Assembly: GCA_030844895.1 (NCBI GenBank)
Contig: CM061233.1
Span: 60,785,468-60,849,467, forward strand
Reading direction: 5' to 3'
DNA length: 64,000 nt
Source of the DNA: Ambrosia x helenae
Taxonomy: Eukaryota; Streptophyta; Magnoliopsida; Asterales; Asteraceae
The position numbers and the translations under genes were made by a program. The notes below the pieces were generated by a model, which saw only the letters and a program-made list of their open reading frames with translations, had not been told where the DNA came from and ran no database searches. Of this stretch, positions 10,766 through 23,213 are shown piece by piece; position 1 is the stretch's first letter, and each line of letters starts with the position of its first letter.

Positions 10766-12890
10766 GTGTGATTGTTTATTTTGGTTTAATGTTATTAGAT
10801 TTCAATAATTTGCATAGTAATTACTATTGTATACACTATGGTTCAGTTTAATATTATAGAAAATGAAAAGCTGTTGCTACTTATCAATTTTTTTAGCGAT
10901 TGGCGCGTAGGCGCCTAGGTGAATCACACACCTTAGCGCCTAAACGACTATGCGTCTAAGCGAGTAGGCGCCTAAGTGAATCACGCGCCTAAGTGCCTAA
11001 ACGCTTATTTGTCTTCGTTTTCATATCCCAATAAATGTTATAAGATTCATACAATGGGTAATGTAAGGCCTGATGTAAATTGAAGTATATGATTACGTCG
11101 CCAATTGGAGATGACAGAAAATAACCAGCTGCAAGGTATTTTCAGAATAAGGGTGTTGATGTAGTTTGTGACATTAAGCTGCCAGTTGATTTTTGTTGTA
11201 TGGTGCCTTGCAGGCTGCAACAGTAGCAGCAGCGCATGCTACGACCAGCAGCACTGCAGCCTGTGACCACCAGCAACATGAATAGCTCTTGATTCGTTTT
11301 AACAGCGGTATAAGCAACCAACTGATCAGATCTGATAGCATAGGAGGAGCCGGTGGTGGCGTCGCCTTTGTCACCAATCACAGGTCCTATTTACTTGTAT
11401 AGGTATCGATTTGGGCTTTACTTAAATTGAGCATATATACGTGTAAACGGGTCGATTTGGGTCGCATTTTAAGACAACCTATTTGCTTTTAAACGGGTTG
11501 ATTTAGGTTGTATTTTAAGACGACCTATTTGCTTTTAAACAGGATTCAGGTTATGTTCAACAAAAACGCATTATGCATTTCCTATATTTTGAAAGATAGA
11601 TGCATTATATCGAACAACCGTCATCTTAAGGCGTAACAGTTAGGTATATTTTACTTATTACATATGCATACATGTTTTAAAAGGAGCTTCGTATTAAGTT
11701 GGAGTCTGAGGCTTATAAACAGGTTTAGAGTGTGAATGTTTGTTGTTTTTTTTTTGTTGATTGTTGTTGAGGGTCTGTGCTTATGTTGTTTAATTTCTGT
11801 GATGTTTGCTCGAATGAAGCACGTTTATGCTGCGTTGATGGAATGAATGCAATAATTTGTAATGATATTAGGAATGCTGTAATTTGGTTTTGTCTGTGGA
11901 ATGTAGTTATTGTCAATGAAGAGTCATTTCAGCTTAAAAAATGATAAAAATGCAAGTTTCACACAGTGGGTTTTAAACTTGTAAATTTTTTTGAAACTTG
12001 ATGAGGCCATATATCTAAGAGAGGAGATGAAGGTTATTATTATTAGGGGTGGTTGCCCTCCTCTCTTCTAATTCAACTCTAATTTTGACTTTATTATTAT
12101 CAAGTCAGAATTAGTGGCCAATGATTCTGTTCCAATTTCAACAACCCCTTGTATTATAAAATGAGTTCTCTGTGAGTGAATTATTTGACATTTTTTTTTC
12201 TAGGAGAGATCAATGCTATGGTATTTGGTGTTCACATATTTGTTTGGATTATCTTTTTTTTTTTTTTTTTTTTTTTTTATGCAGGTCTAGGACAACCAAC
12301 TTTGAGGCTTGTACAACTTTATAAACTTACTGCACTATTTTTGGTTATCATCATAAGTTGATGGTTGGATTCCATTCAAGCTAGAATTATTATATCACAC
12401 TTGCTTCGCTTTTTTTGCGGCGTTTGATATTTGGCAAAGGTATAGTCGCGTTGATTTATATGAATCCCCTTAACTCTTAATTTATATATATTTTTGTTTA
12501 CAGTTCGTGTAAGGAAAATAAATATGCTTCAAAAGTTTGGTTTCAAGCGAAATTCTTATTTATAACATCGTTTTCCGGTATAGGATGACCCAAGCAGTCT
12601 ATAGCACATTCCCTTGATACATTACTTGTAATTTGCCTTCCCTGCATTAAAGAGCTTCATTTTTACTTTTTAGGTCAACCCCATGACTTTGCAACTCAAT
12701 ACTGAATGTCGATAACGCTTTTCTAATACACATATTATGTATGTCATTACAATACAACTTGCTTTTCTTTCATGAGTACCCATACAGGTTGCTTCTATGA
12801 CGGCTACCTGACCTATTTGGGAGGAGCTGAACGCTACATTTGAGTCTCGGTGTAATAACCGCGCAACGCGCGGAGATGAATACACCTAGT

Positions 12891-13666
12891 TTTAGTTGAT
12901 GATTTTACTATCAAGGTCAATATGCATATGAAACAGCTCATTCACATTCTACAAAATTTCTTTTTTTTTTTTTTTAATTTCATCTAATTACAACATGTAA
13001 GTATAGACTGATGTATGGACTGTATAGTAACGGAACTTTAAACTGGTAACCCTTTGTTTTCTACATGATTAGTGTTAATGCCCGCGCATTCCGGCTGGTG
13101 CGTATGTTTTATTACCTTGTAGTTGTTGGGGTTTGTGGTGTGTGTATGACGTTTGTGGTTATTCGTTATGGTAATTCCCACAAATGCACTTTCTAGAAGT
13201 TGATTCTTCATAATATTTATCTTTGACATAGTCTAATGTTGTTCTTTGATCGGGCAACAACAACGATTTTGTTAGGAGTTAATATGAAGTTTAGTGGGAG
13301 CTGTATGTATTCCGGATGAGATATGTTCCTTTATCTATGTATGAAGTTGACATATCTGGGTTGATCATTGGTTCAAACTGGTGCAAGTGCACATCATGCT
13401 CAATCAGAGAGTTTGAATAGTCCATTTTGAATCTAGATCAAGAAGATAACTATCAAACATTATATGAGAATGAATCGTGATCCTCGTCTCATATTCGATG
13501 CGATGTCTATTACAGAGCAATATTGGACATATTACCAGGACTGTTATGAGAGGTAAAGTAAGAGCACTTACACCAGCCGGGGGTAGTAAATTGCTAGCAA
13601 AACATTTTACCTTGATAGGGATAGTGAGATGTAACCAGTTTGTGCCTGCACATGATCGAGACGGGT
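12891..13666. other. Gene-free spacer
   Basis: AT-rich DNA with a T-run at 12960-12976. Short ORFs lack recognisable domains. The segment ends at the left TSD of a LINE-like insertion. Confidence 0.5.
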
Positions 13667-13670
13667 GACA

Positions 13671-13675
<5 letters not shown>

Positions 13676-13711
<36 letters not shown>

Positions 13712-13949
13712 CAATCGACAAGGTTAATTTTATTAAAACAAAATACGGAAGTTACATCATAATAGCAGGTAGACGGGCAACAAGCTGCGCCGCCACCCCT
13801 TTTTGAATTGCAAACCCTAGTCTACTAATGACAAAACCTTGCCCCCCTGGGGATGAAACATTGCTGTGGACAACCCGTTGGACCCTGTTCAAGAAACGAA
13901 TAGCTTCTGGCGCTAGGGAGCCAAAGGTGTCGAAAGCCAGAGGGATAAA
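13676..13949 (-). mobile_element. 5'-truncated LINE-like insertion with poly(A) tail
   Basis: On the minus strand about 200 nt of coding sequence ending ...AQLVARLPAIMM-stop is followed by an AATAAA signal and a 37-nt poly(A) (T-run 13675-13711 on plus). The insertion is flanked by the direct repeat GACATTACT (13667-13675 and 13950-13958). Poly(A) tail, variable-length TSD and 5' truncation are LINE hallmarks. The short peptide resembles C-termini of plant reverse-transcriptase-associated proteins as I remember them; a processed transcript of some other gene is possible. Confidence 0.7.
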
Positions 13950-13958
13950 GACATTACT

Positions 13959-14281
13959 ATATTTTATTAAGACTTTTATTAGTATATACAATATTTTTTT
14001 TAACGTCATACATGATACATATATCATGAGCAAGATCTGGATGGTTACAATTTAATTGATGTGCACTCCCAAACATGTGAAAAAATTTCTATCATGACAC
14101 CCTAGTTCAGATGTTTTGGTTATGCCAGACATTTTGATAGTTGGCTAGTTACTCAACTTGGACGGGCGCATAGCAATATATCATCACAGTGAACAAGACA
14201 TATCAACAAGACAACAAATTCATATACTGTTTATGTAGATTTACAAACATGAGTTATATTTGTGGCTTAATGGTAGCTTAA
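13959..14281. other. Gene-free spacer
   Basis: AT-rich, with no coding or structural signal recognised. Confidence 0.5.
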
Positions 14282-14290
14282 TTTTTTTTT

Positions 14291-14652
14291 GGGAAATTGG
14301 ATTGTATCGCACTCAACTATTTGTTATTGGCCGATAACGCGCTGAACTATAAAATTGATCACCAACGCACTGAACTTTAAACCTCTTGGATTGTGTCACA
14401 CTAAGGCTGTGTTTAATAAGGTCCAAATGGAAGAATCCATATGTGTTACTTGTATTAATTTGTCACTAAGTAATTGTTTTAAACCTCTTTATCACTAAGT
14501 AATCGTTTTAGTGGTTTTGGACCTGGTCAAACACAGCCATAGTGTGACACAATCCAAGAGGTTTAAAGTTCAGTGCGTTGGTGATCATTTTTATAGTTCA
14601 ATGCGTTATCGGCCAATCCCAAATAGTTGAGTGCGATACAATCCAATTTCCC
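14291..14652. mobile_element. Fold-back MITE with a second MITE in its loop
   Basis: Arms start GGGAAATTGGATTGTATCGC and end with the complement at 14652, pairing over about 110 bp and flanked by T-runs that may be the TSD. The loop region 14405-14538 has its own inverted ends GGCTGTGTTT and AAACACAGCC, suggesting a second small MITE nested inside the first. Non-coding. Confidence 0.7.
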
Positions 14653-15591
14653 CTTTTTTTTTATACATGGGACTGATGGGGCCTCCTTTGAAGACTATTT
14701 AGCACTATGAATACACATACAGAATCTCCTTAGAAGTAGCCCTTGCTAGTGATTAATTGAAGAACAGTTATGAGATGAAATCAACATCATACACTTAATA
14801 GCACCTAAAAGTTAACTTCCTCTCAATTTAGTAGAATCATAACCGTTTACCTACCACCCAAACAATAACAACTATGACTTCGGTACCAGATGCTTCTAAG
14901 CAATAGGAAATGTAGTATGTTTTCTGAAATTGCCAAAGTCGCAATATGTTTTCTGAAATTGCCAAAGTCGCAATATGTTTTCCTTGTGTGTTCCTAAATT
15001 GCCGAAGTCGCAATACTGGAAGTGTTTGGAAAAATATTTAGTAATAATGAATTATGCCTATGGTAGGAAGCACTGACCACTGAGGCACTCTTGAGTATCC
15101 TGGAAGAACTGTTACTTTGGAGCCTGCACCAGGGAAGGTTTTTATAAGTATAGCACTTCTATTCTTGCGTCGGGTGTACAATAATTAGCATAACTCTTTT
15201 CAATGGAGGTAAGCTCCCATTATATAAAAATAAACAAAGTTAAATTGTTGAATGCAACCAATATTAAGAGTTAATAAAATGTAAGAGGTACCTACACAAC
15301 TTTATCACTTGGCATACCATATTTGCAACCTATTCCTTAGGAAAGATGTGCATACTGGGCTGCTAGCACCAGTAAGTTTCATGATCTAGGATATAAACAT
15401 GCCGCCTTTACCCCATAAACACCTAATTTGCCTTGTCAACATAAGTGTTATGGCCTGACTAATTGTTATTAACATCCAAAGCTTATAAAGCTTATAATGC
15501 TCAAAATGACTGTAATATAAAGAGTAAAAGTAAATCTTGTAAATACAAAAAGACAAGTATAAAAAGATGGCACATTTCCAGCAACATGTAA
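14653..15591. other. Gene-free spacer with a short tandem repeat
   Basis: No gene recognised. At 14915-15020 a unit of about 29 bp containing TGTTTTCTGAAATTGCC then AAAGTCGCAATA occurs three times, the last copy diverged. Confidence 0.55.
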
Positions 15592-15747
15592 GGGGGAAAG
15601 GGGCGCTCAACTGGTTTGCTTTTCACTTCACTGATTTCTACCAATCATGCACTGTCACATCACTTCACTGATTTCCTTCACTGAAACACTTTTTTGTAGG
15701 CAACACTCCACTGGTTCTTTACCCCACTATCAATTATTTTCACATAT

Positions 15748-15797
<50 letters not shown>

Positions 15798-16235
15798 CAA
15801 CAACAACAATAATTAACTCTAAAATATAAAAAAATAAAAATAAAGCACAAGGGTTCGGCCCAAGTGACCTTTGAAAATAAAGCACTAAGGGTTTAGCCCA
15901 CATATTATTTATCTATTTATATATCCCCACCCACCCACACACACAATATACCTATAAATATAAATATTATTTCTATTTCCATCTTCTTTCAATACTTGCA
16001 ACTTAAAAAAAAAAATCTAACATACCTTCACAACTTAAGAGTATATAAAGAGAAGAGAAGAGACTAAAAGAAGAGAGATTAGAAAGAAATAATATTTTAT
16101 ATAATTTCACGGGTTCGCATCCATTAGATAGAACCAGAAAAAGGTCCACGGGACCCCTACCAGCACTACTGGCGGCGGTGTTACCGTGCTGGTAGTGATT
16201 ACCCGCGACCAAATCTGGTAGCGCCCCATCCCCCC
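15592..16235. mobile_element. PIF/Harbinger-like MITE, copy B
   Basis: Ends GGGGGAAAGGGGCGC and GCGCCCCATCCCCCC are flanked by TAA (15589-15591 and 16236-16238). Relative to copy A (343-4214) it is inverted: its left arm matches the right arm of A, and its right arm, with the CTACCAGCA hairpin and the ACCGCCGCC-type loop, matches the left arm of A. An (AAT)n tract lies at 15750-15800. 644 bp, no transposase. Confidence 0.75.
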
Positions 16236-16238
16236 TAA

Positions 16239-16536
16239 TAAAATATCATACGAAAAAATAGCATAAGGAAAATTAAAAAATAATTCACGTCAAATGGTTC
16301 GTGCTTAGGTCCAAGTAAAATTTTTGGGTTGATGTCAGGTGGGACCCGACCCTCGTGAGCACGACCCGTAGCACCCCCTACGTTTACCTCCCCTAGGCAT
16401 TAGAGAACAAAGTAATCTCCTAAAAAAGAGGAAGATAAAGATAAAAAGAGTAAATCAAACATAACCATTCGACATGACAACAGAAGATATACTACTCATC
16501 TCACGAGATTGTTTGAGCATTTTAACTCCTTTATTT

Positions 16537-16567
<31 letters not shown>

Positions 16568-17951
16568 GCACTGAATTGCTCATAAGATAGTCGACTCATG
16601 ATAGAGAAAGAAAGATAGAGAAAGAAAGAAAGAGAAATTATGCACTTATCAATGAATATATTAGCCACATAATAGTTATCCAAAAACTAATTCACCTTGC
16701 TTTATGAAAGACCTTTTTTCCATCAATTTTAGCAGTGCGCCCTTTAGAAAAAATAGTGATGTAAGATAAATAAACATACAAAGCACAAAAAGTATAAAAT
16801 AGAAAAGAAGCAAAAATAAAACAAGTTGTTACACATATATCATAGAAAACCTTTGACCATCAAGCTTTAGGATTGTCACTAAAGGGTGATTATATTGTAT
16901 GCCATTATTAAAACAATCTCGAGAAACATCACAAATAAGTAAGCTCCGAGTTGGTCGAACTTGATTAGCGTTTTGCAATAGACTGATTGGCATCACAATC
17001 CATCCATCAACACTCACAAATAATCCCAAGAACCATTCATAGTGTATAGTAATATGATTTGAAAGAAATAATGTTACGCTTGCAAAAACACATATGACAA
17101 AATTTCAACACATAAATGGACATCAATACATAAAAGCGCGGCTTAGGCACGCTTATGCGCAAGGGTAGTTGCATTTTCGCTCAGCGCCTAGAGTAAAACG
17201 AAAAGGCACAAAAAAGTTTTGGAGGCTATTCTGGCCTGAGGCGCGCACCTCTTGTACCTTAGGTTTCAACACGACACGATCAAATACAATGATCAAATAC
17301 AGATGTAATAGAAAGAAAATAAACATTGACAAAGAACAGTTAATGATCATTTTGCAGTAAAACAACGCTTTATATATTTTAGCATATATGCATTGCCAAA
17401 AGAAGGTCAATAACACAGACCTTCGGTTACCATACCTGAGCTACAAAATCAAACAACTTCTTTTTAGAAAACTTCTCTTGTAGATATACAATGGGGTAAG
17501 AAAATTAGAATTATAACATCTAATTGAATGCATAAAGAAGGTAAAGCCTAAATTAAACACTCATGAATAATGACATTACCAGCTTGAACTTCTTCATAAC
17601 CCAGACAAAGATTAACCATTTACCTTTTAAGTCTTGTTATCCAAATTCGTTGTACATAAGGGCATTAGTTATTCGTGGATAACCTTCAAATTAAACAAAA
17701 TCAAACAAACAACAGAATTCATATATCATATTTGCAATATTAAACTTTAGCACGGCGGGAAAGGAAAATCAAACTCAAATCAGACTAATTTATAACATTA
17801 CAAATATCTAGTAGTTCTGCCAAAGAGAGGTAGTAGTTAAGAGGTAGAATCCAACGCTACTTGGGTCATGAATTAAAAAGGTACGCTAATGCAGTGGCGA
17901 AGCTTGGAGACCGAATCGGCGGGGGGCAAACTCAATACATATAAAAATTAC
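16239..17951. other. Gene-free spacer
   Basis: Contains a 28-nt A-run (16540-16567), an AGAAAG-rich tract (16605-16640) and a GCGCCTAGG-like interspersed motif near 17135-17255, related to one at 10900-11005. The stretch at 17890-17935 (GGCGAAGCTTGG...GGGGGG) resembles a common hAT-type terminus, but I could not pair it. Confidence 0.45.
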
Positions 17952-19444
17952 CTACAAAATTGCAAATTTCCACCGGTGCAACAAAATCAGTCTGTGGTGG
18001 TTGTTATGTTTGATTTCATGTTTTTCAGGTGACTCTGATCGTTGTGCCAACTTTTTAGCAGAAGGGTTGCACGTGTGATGGCCTCTGTATGTGATGTCAA
18101 ACATGGTGGGTTCCTCATCGGTCTTTGCACTTGTTTTCTTGCCATGCAGATTTGGGCATGTCGGTAAGTACATCTGTAATAGCTTCTGTAACAACCCGGC
18201 ACCGACCCCCAAAATTTTTCGCGTTTTAGTATCGTTTTATAATAAATAGTAACCAAATAAATATTAGAAGTAATATATTAAACAAGACGATTACGTACGG
18301 AATTGAAAACCAAACCGAATAATATAACCAGTTTTATTATAACACACGTTCGTGATCAAGTTAATACGCGAATACGAACCCGAACCCGTGCCGGTTCGGA
18401 AAGGGTGAGTCACCAAGGGAGAGGACACTTGTCCTCCCCACAAGGTGACACCTTCCCTTGGCTACTTATTAAAACACAACACACATACATCTGTGTGTTT
18501 ATATTATACATCATACACACATATGTAGAGAGAGAAAGAGAGAGTTGATAGGAAGAAAAAGGAGCCAGGAGCTCCCGCCGCCGCCGATGGCGGAGCTCCG
18601 GCCAAGCAGCCCCCACAACCACTTCCTCTCACCTCTCACCCACACACACACACACACGTAGAAGACCCAAAAGAAGAGAGAGACCCGAGAGGAAGAGAGA
18701 TAAGCAGGAGAGAGAGAAAGGGAGACCGGAGGTCTCCTCCGCCATCGGCGGAGCTCCGGCAGCCGCCACCCCACAACCCAAACCCCTTGTTTCCACATCC
18801 CACCCGATTAATATCTTAGAGAGACGAGCAGAGAGAATAGAGAGTTGACAGAGAGAGAGAGAGAGAGAGAACAGAGGAGAAAGAGGCAGACGAGAGAGAG
18901 GGTTCGGAGGAGAGAGCAGGAAGACGACGACGACAGCGGTGGTGGTTCGGTACGGTTCTGATTGGGTCAGATCTGTTCTCAAAGGTAAACCCCCAATCTC
19001 TCACTTCTTGAAATAACCTGACTAGGAAGATGGTGGGTTATATAAAGGAGTTTATTGTGATGGTCTGGGTGTTGGGATTTGATGATGGTGGTCACGGCGG
19101 TCAGAGGTGGTGGTGGTGGTGGTTCCTGTGATACTATTGGGAGTGGTCTTGGAGGTGGAACTGTGGTGGTTCTGGTGGCCGGAGATGGCAGATGGCCACA
19201 GTGGGTTGTGGTAGTGATTTTTGGTTGATTGAGACAAGGGTCGGGTTAGGTCAAGGAGACGGGTCAAACGACGAGTCAAACTCTTGGTCAACATAAGTCA
19301 ACCAGGTCAACTCTCAGTCAAACTGGTCAACTGGGTCAGCCCGGTCAACACGAACCATAAGCCAAGACATGAGGTATAACCGAACTCGAGGACTCGATAA
19401 TTATATTTATTTATAAACTAATTATTTATAACTTGTGTGTGGGA

Positions 19445-21333
19445 TGATATACGTTAAAATATACATATTTAAATCCCCGATTAAACTCCCAAATTACGCG
19501 TTTTCGACCATAATTGCACGAATTCGGTACTTAACCGCTTCATATGTTTATTGCAGGTCTTAAACGACGTCCCACGAACAAAGTCGAAGAAACCGGGCGA
19601 AAAACGGACAAGACGGAAAGTTTTGGCAAAATCAGCCAAGTCTGGAAGATTGGCACGGCCGTGCACCTCAGGTGCACGCCCATGCGGGCTCGTTGTTCTC
19701 GGACACAGACGGGTGGCACTGCCAGTGCACCAGGGCGTGCAGCCCATGTTCTCGGGCACTCAGACCGGCACGCCCGTGCGGGTGCCCGTGCCAGCTCTTT
19801 TTCTCGTGTGGCACTGCCAGTGCACCAGGGAGTGCCACACCAAGCACTCGGCCACCACAGACCGGCACGCCCGTGCACCCTAGGTGCACGGCCGTGCCAA
19901 GTATCTAGATATTTCCAGGAGCAGCCCAACCACTTGCCCACTTGCACGTCAACTCAAAAAGTTAAAGTGCAGGGCCGTGCACTTTATGCGCACGGCCGTG
20001 CCAAAGATCAAAATTTCTATAAAAACAGAGCAGAACCCACTGATCAAATATTGGGTGGTCTCTGGGCGATTCTGGGCGTTTTTCTGGACATGTGAGCAGC
20101 TGCAAAGGTGAGGAACGAGCTCGGGAACTCATCCGGATCATCGATCATCATCCAATCCATCACATTCGAGTTTTATGGTTTGATCTATTATGCTTTCATT
20201 TGATTCAAATCAGTTTGTTTAAGCTTGTTTGTGTTGTTTATGTAATACATTATAGTCTAGTAATCATGTTTAGTAATCTTTAGTAGAAAAAACGATCGTT
20301 TAGCATGTAATCATGTTTTGTATAAATTTGGCGTTTTTCACGTATTAGATCTTGATGATCATAGCGCAACCTTGTTTCGTTGTTGATGGATTTGTAGCTG
20401 TATTTGAATGACTTTAGCGATTGTCGAATGTGTTAGGCGGATAAATGTTGAAAACCCGTCCGTTTAATCGTCCGGTAGTAGACTAGTTAACTTGTTAAAT
20501 AGTTTATGCCATGAAACTGTAACCGGGTATTGGTTTGGTTAAAGTCAGTCGAATAACGGTTAAAAATGCTTACCGGCATGTAAAAGGGTTTAAAAAGCCT
20601 AATGGTGCCGTTACTAGTCTTTGACACGGTCAATGATCTTTGGTAGTTATTTTGGTAAAAATAGCGATCTTAGTAGATCTGGGGTCAAAGTTGGTAAAAT
20701 GGAATAGGTTGTGAAATGCTCTACTTTATGCTAGTTTAGGTGGCTGTGTTGTGTATTCGGTATCGCTTCCCAGAATTAGTGAGGTTAGAATACTCTTAAC
20801 GGATGACTAACTTATCTTTAGAAGATCTGCGTGAGATCATATCAGCTGCTCGCTAATGAATGACTTGAAGCGGTTAACGTGTGTATTCGTGTTAGCTTTC
20901 TGTATAGTTGTCATGTTAGGATGCCCGAAAGGGACACTAACTGTCGGAAAATGGGAATGTTGATCACGCGCCTATATTACTTATTATATTTAGATAACAT
21001 GCTAGGATTGGCAAAAATATAGTTTATATAGTTATATTTCTATTTGGAGTCGTAGTTAAGTTATTTATATGTTTTAGAATTAATTTAGTTTTAAACAAAA
21101 CTCAAACTTATCTTTTCCTACTGGTAAATCGGGGACAGAGTTTTAGTACAATTGCTCCGTGCGCGTCCATGGATCGATATCTGGTTCTTATCTGTACGTT
21201 ACTACATATATGACAGGGTACACTTGCCCTATTGTGTGTGTTTTAATATTAAGGTCTAAACCATTTTTATAAATATTAAAGCAAAACGTGTGTTAAAATC
21301 CATTGTAAAATATGTATAGTTACGCACACGTCA
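19445..21333 (+). mobile_element. Solo LTR (inner), copy 1 of a family also at 46673
   Basis: Starts TGATATACGTTAAAATATAC and ends ACGCACACGTCA. It is flanked by perfect TSDs TGGGA (19440-19444 and 21334-21338) and lies inside the outer solo LTR. Length is 1889 bp. It matches the LTR at 46673-48327 over most of its length, but holds an expanded GC-rich module (about 19640-20010) just before a TATA box TCTATAAAA near 20017. Long ORFs in that module (up to 183 codons) are by-products of the GC-rich repeats. Confidence 0.9.
19640..20010. repeat. GC-rich palindromic module GCACGGCCGTGC in the LTR
   Basis: Repeated near-palindromes (GCACGGCCGTGC, GCACGCCCGTGC, GGCACTGCCAGTGC, GGTGCACC-type) occur in about six clusters within 370 bp of otherwise AT-rich LTR. 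The last copy ends about 17 bp before TATAAAA. The equivalent position in the LTR at 46673 has a different palindrome, GAGCGGCCGCTC. Confidence 0.8.
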
Positions 21334-23213
21334 TGGGACTTGACGAGCGTATTAACAACCTTGGACATAGGAGTAGATTGAGTATCGCGACTATTGGTAT
21401 GGACACTTGGACCTGACCGAGGAACCATTGACATTTGAGTCGATACTTGAAACATCGGATATAAGAATACATATTAACCCTAAAAACTCGGACTTGAAGC
21501 ATTATAATATGACACCTTAAGTAATCAACAAGCGGATAGAAGTTGTCACAACTTGAGACCCCCGGATCTATGAACACTTAAGAATAAACCTCACCTCGAC
21601 ATTATAAACGTTTGGACATTAGGAACTTGACACAAAAACATGAACAATAGACGTTTAGGATACGGACCCGACAAATATAGTTTGGACATTATATTGATAC
21701 CTTGAACTTGTTATGAGGGGTTGGACATTATGACATAGTATTTGGACTTGAAAACATTAAGGTAGAAACTTGACACTTAATACTATATAGAATAATGGAC
21801 ATACGAGTTATTGGACAATGATACCTAAACTTTAGACACAACACCTAAACATAATAATATGGCATAAGGTTCGGGTTGAGACATAAGCTATGAACACTAA
21901 ATATGAACATTTAAGGGAATAGTACCTTGACCACTTAGACATAAGAAATGAACTCGACACTATAAATATATATGTTTACATGAGACGGATCTAGATAATA
22001 GAGGCGACATTAATATAAAGACTAGAAACCATACACTCGAGCTCGTCCCCACACATAACCGTGTAATTGATAATAAAACCAAGACTAATAATGTTGTCGA
22101 CTTAGGAATTCGACCAAGAGTTTAGCCGTACGAGACGTCGGACGCTCCGGTTACTATAAACTATTCGTATGCATTGCTATCCAGGTGAGTCCCGTGTACC
22201 TTCCCCACTTTTCGTGTTTTACTGTTTTGGGTGAATGCATGCTTCCTTTTTATAAAACTATTTGATGTGACAAGATAGTAGCTGCCGAATAACCATACCG
22301 ACACTCATTAACCCAGGGGATTGGGCCACTTAATATGTGGATAGCGCTACTTGGGGAAACCCCCACACACAGTGGATCCGGAAGCCCGGAAAACCCTCCA
22401 CTGAGGCCTGCGGGCCGTTGTGACATGTATTTTGCCAGGAGAATCTATAATGGCAGTAGATAGATTCTGTGTTAGGTTTGAGGTGTCGCTTGTACATCAC
22501 CATATGTTGAACCGTGTAAACTTTATGAACTTGCTTTTGAAATGATAACCTTATTAAAAACCCTTTTAAACTAACGCACGGACTCACCAGCGTAATCGCT
22601 GACCCAAAACCATTTTAAGCATGTGTTCAGGTACCTGTCTGAGTTGGAAGGATGGAGCAGCTACGACTCGGAGTATCCCTGGCGGACGAATCAGAAGTCA
22701 AGAGAGAACCTTAGATATTACCCGAAGTATTTGTATTAGAGATTGTACGGTATTTAGAAATGTAAACAGTTATTTATAAAATATAGTAATATTTACATTG
22801 CTTCCGCTGTTTGCTTGCATCGCGTGATGTTCGGTAAAAATCTGTATTTTGACCGGGCCCACCTGGGTCGGGTTGTGACAGCTTCTGTAAGATTAAGCAA
22901 AAATGTTATTAATATATGAATTTGAATTCCATGACCAAAGTGTTACAAGACTATAAGGTCCAACAATCATTCTTATTGTCGTCTTACCTTGGAAATTTAG
23001 CACCCAAAATGGTTTTGTCCATACTTCCTCCAACTATGACCGTCGTCAGTATTTCTCTCCCACCTGCTGTCTGTCGAGATTCTTATCTGGGCCTGCCATG
23101 TTGGCATTGTCTTCCTATAACAAACATCAATCAAGTTAAAAAGGTGAGAGTTTTGTACTACTACTACTATTACTCATACTGCCTGATGTACACCTGATAG
23201 TATAAAAGAAATA

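Larger units (their letters stand above)
8009..12889 (+). mobile_element. Candidate Helitron carrying gene fragments
   Basis: The putative 5' end is TCTATACTCTATAATG at 8009 preceded by A. The 3' end is a hairpin CCGCGCAACGCGCGG (12859-12873), a 12-nt spacer and CTAG (12886-12889) followed by T. No Rep/helicase ORF is visible, so it would be non-autonomous. It contains a Mutator-type MITE (8731-9157), two exons of an RPL34 gene (10426-10765) and other exon-like patches, for example one bounded by TTGCAG and AG/GT at 11217-11382. The 3' end is well supported. The 5' end is the nearest plausible one, and the pairing of the two ends is inference. Confidence 0.45.
18187..22880. mobile_element. 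Solo LTR (outer) inserted in WRKY exon 3
   Basis: Ends TGTAACAACCCGG and CGGGTTGTGACA are flanked by perfect 5-bp TSDs GCTTC (18182-18186 and 22881-22885). The TSD overlaps the WRKY exon 3 splice acceptor. After subtracting the inner solo LTR the element is 2.8 kb. No gag/pol remains. The termini resemble those of the solo LTR at 889-3979 (TGTCACACCC/GGGTGTCACA), so the two may be distant relatives. Confidence 0.85.

Noticed and set aside
11142..11381. Membrane-protein-like minus-strand frame
   Set aside because: Both strands look exon-like, and I cannot match either to a family with confidence, so it is mentioned only as an exon-like patch.
19481..20111. Overlapping long ORFs (up to 183 codons) on both strands
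   Set aside because: All fall in the GC-rich palindromic module of the LTR; the composition explains the lack of stops in every frame.
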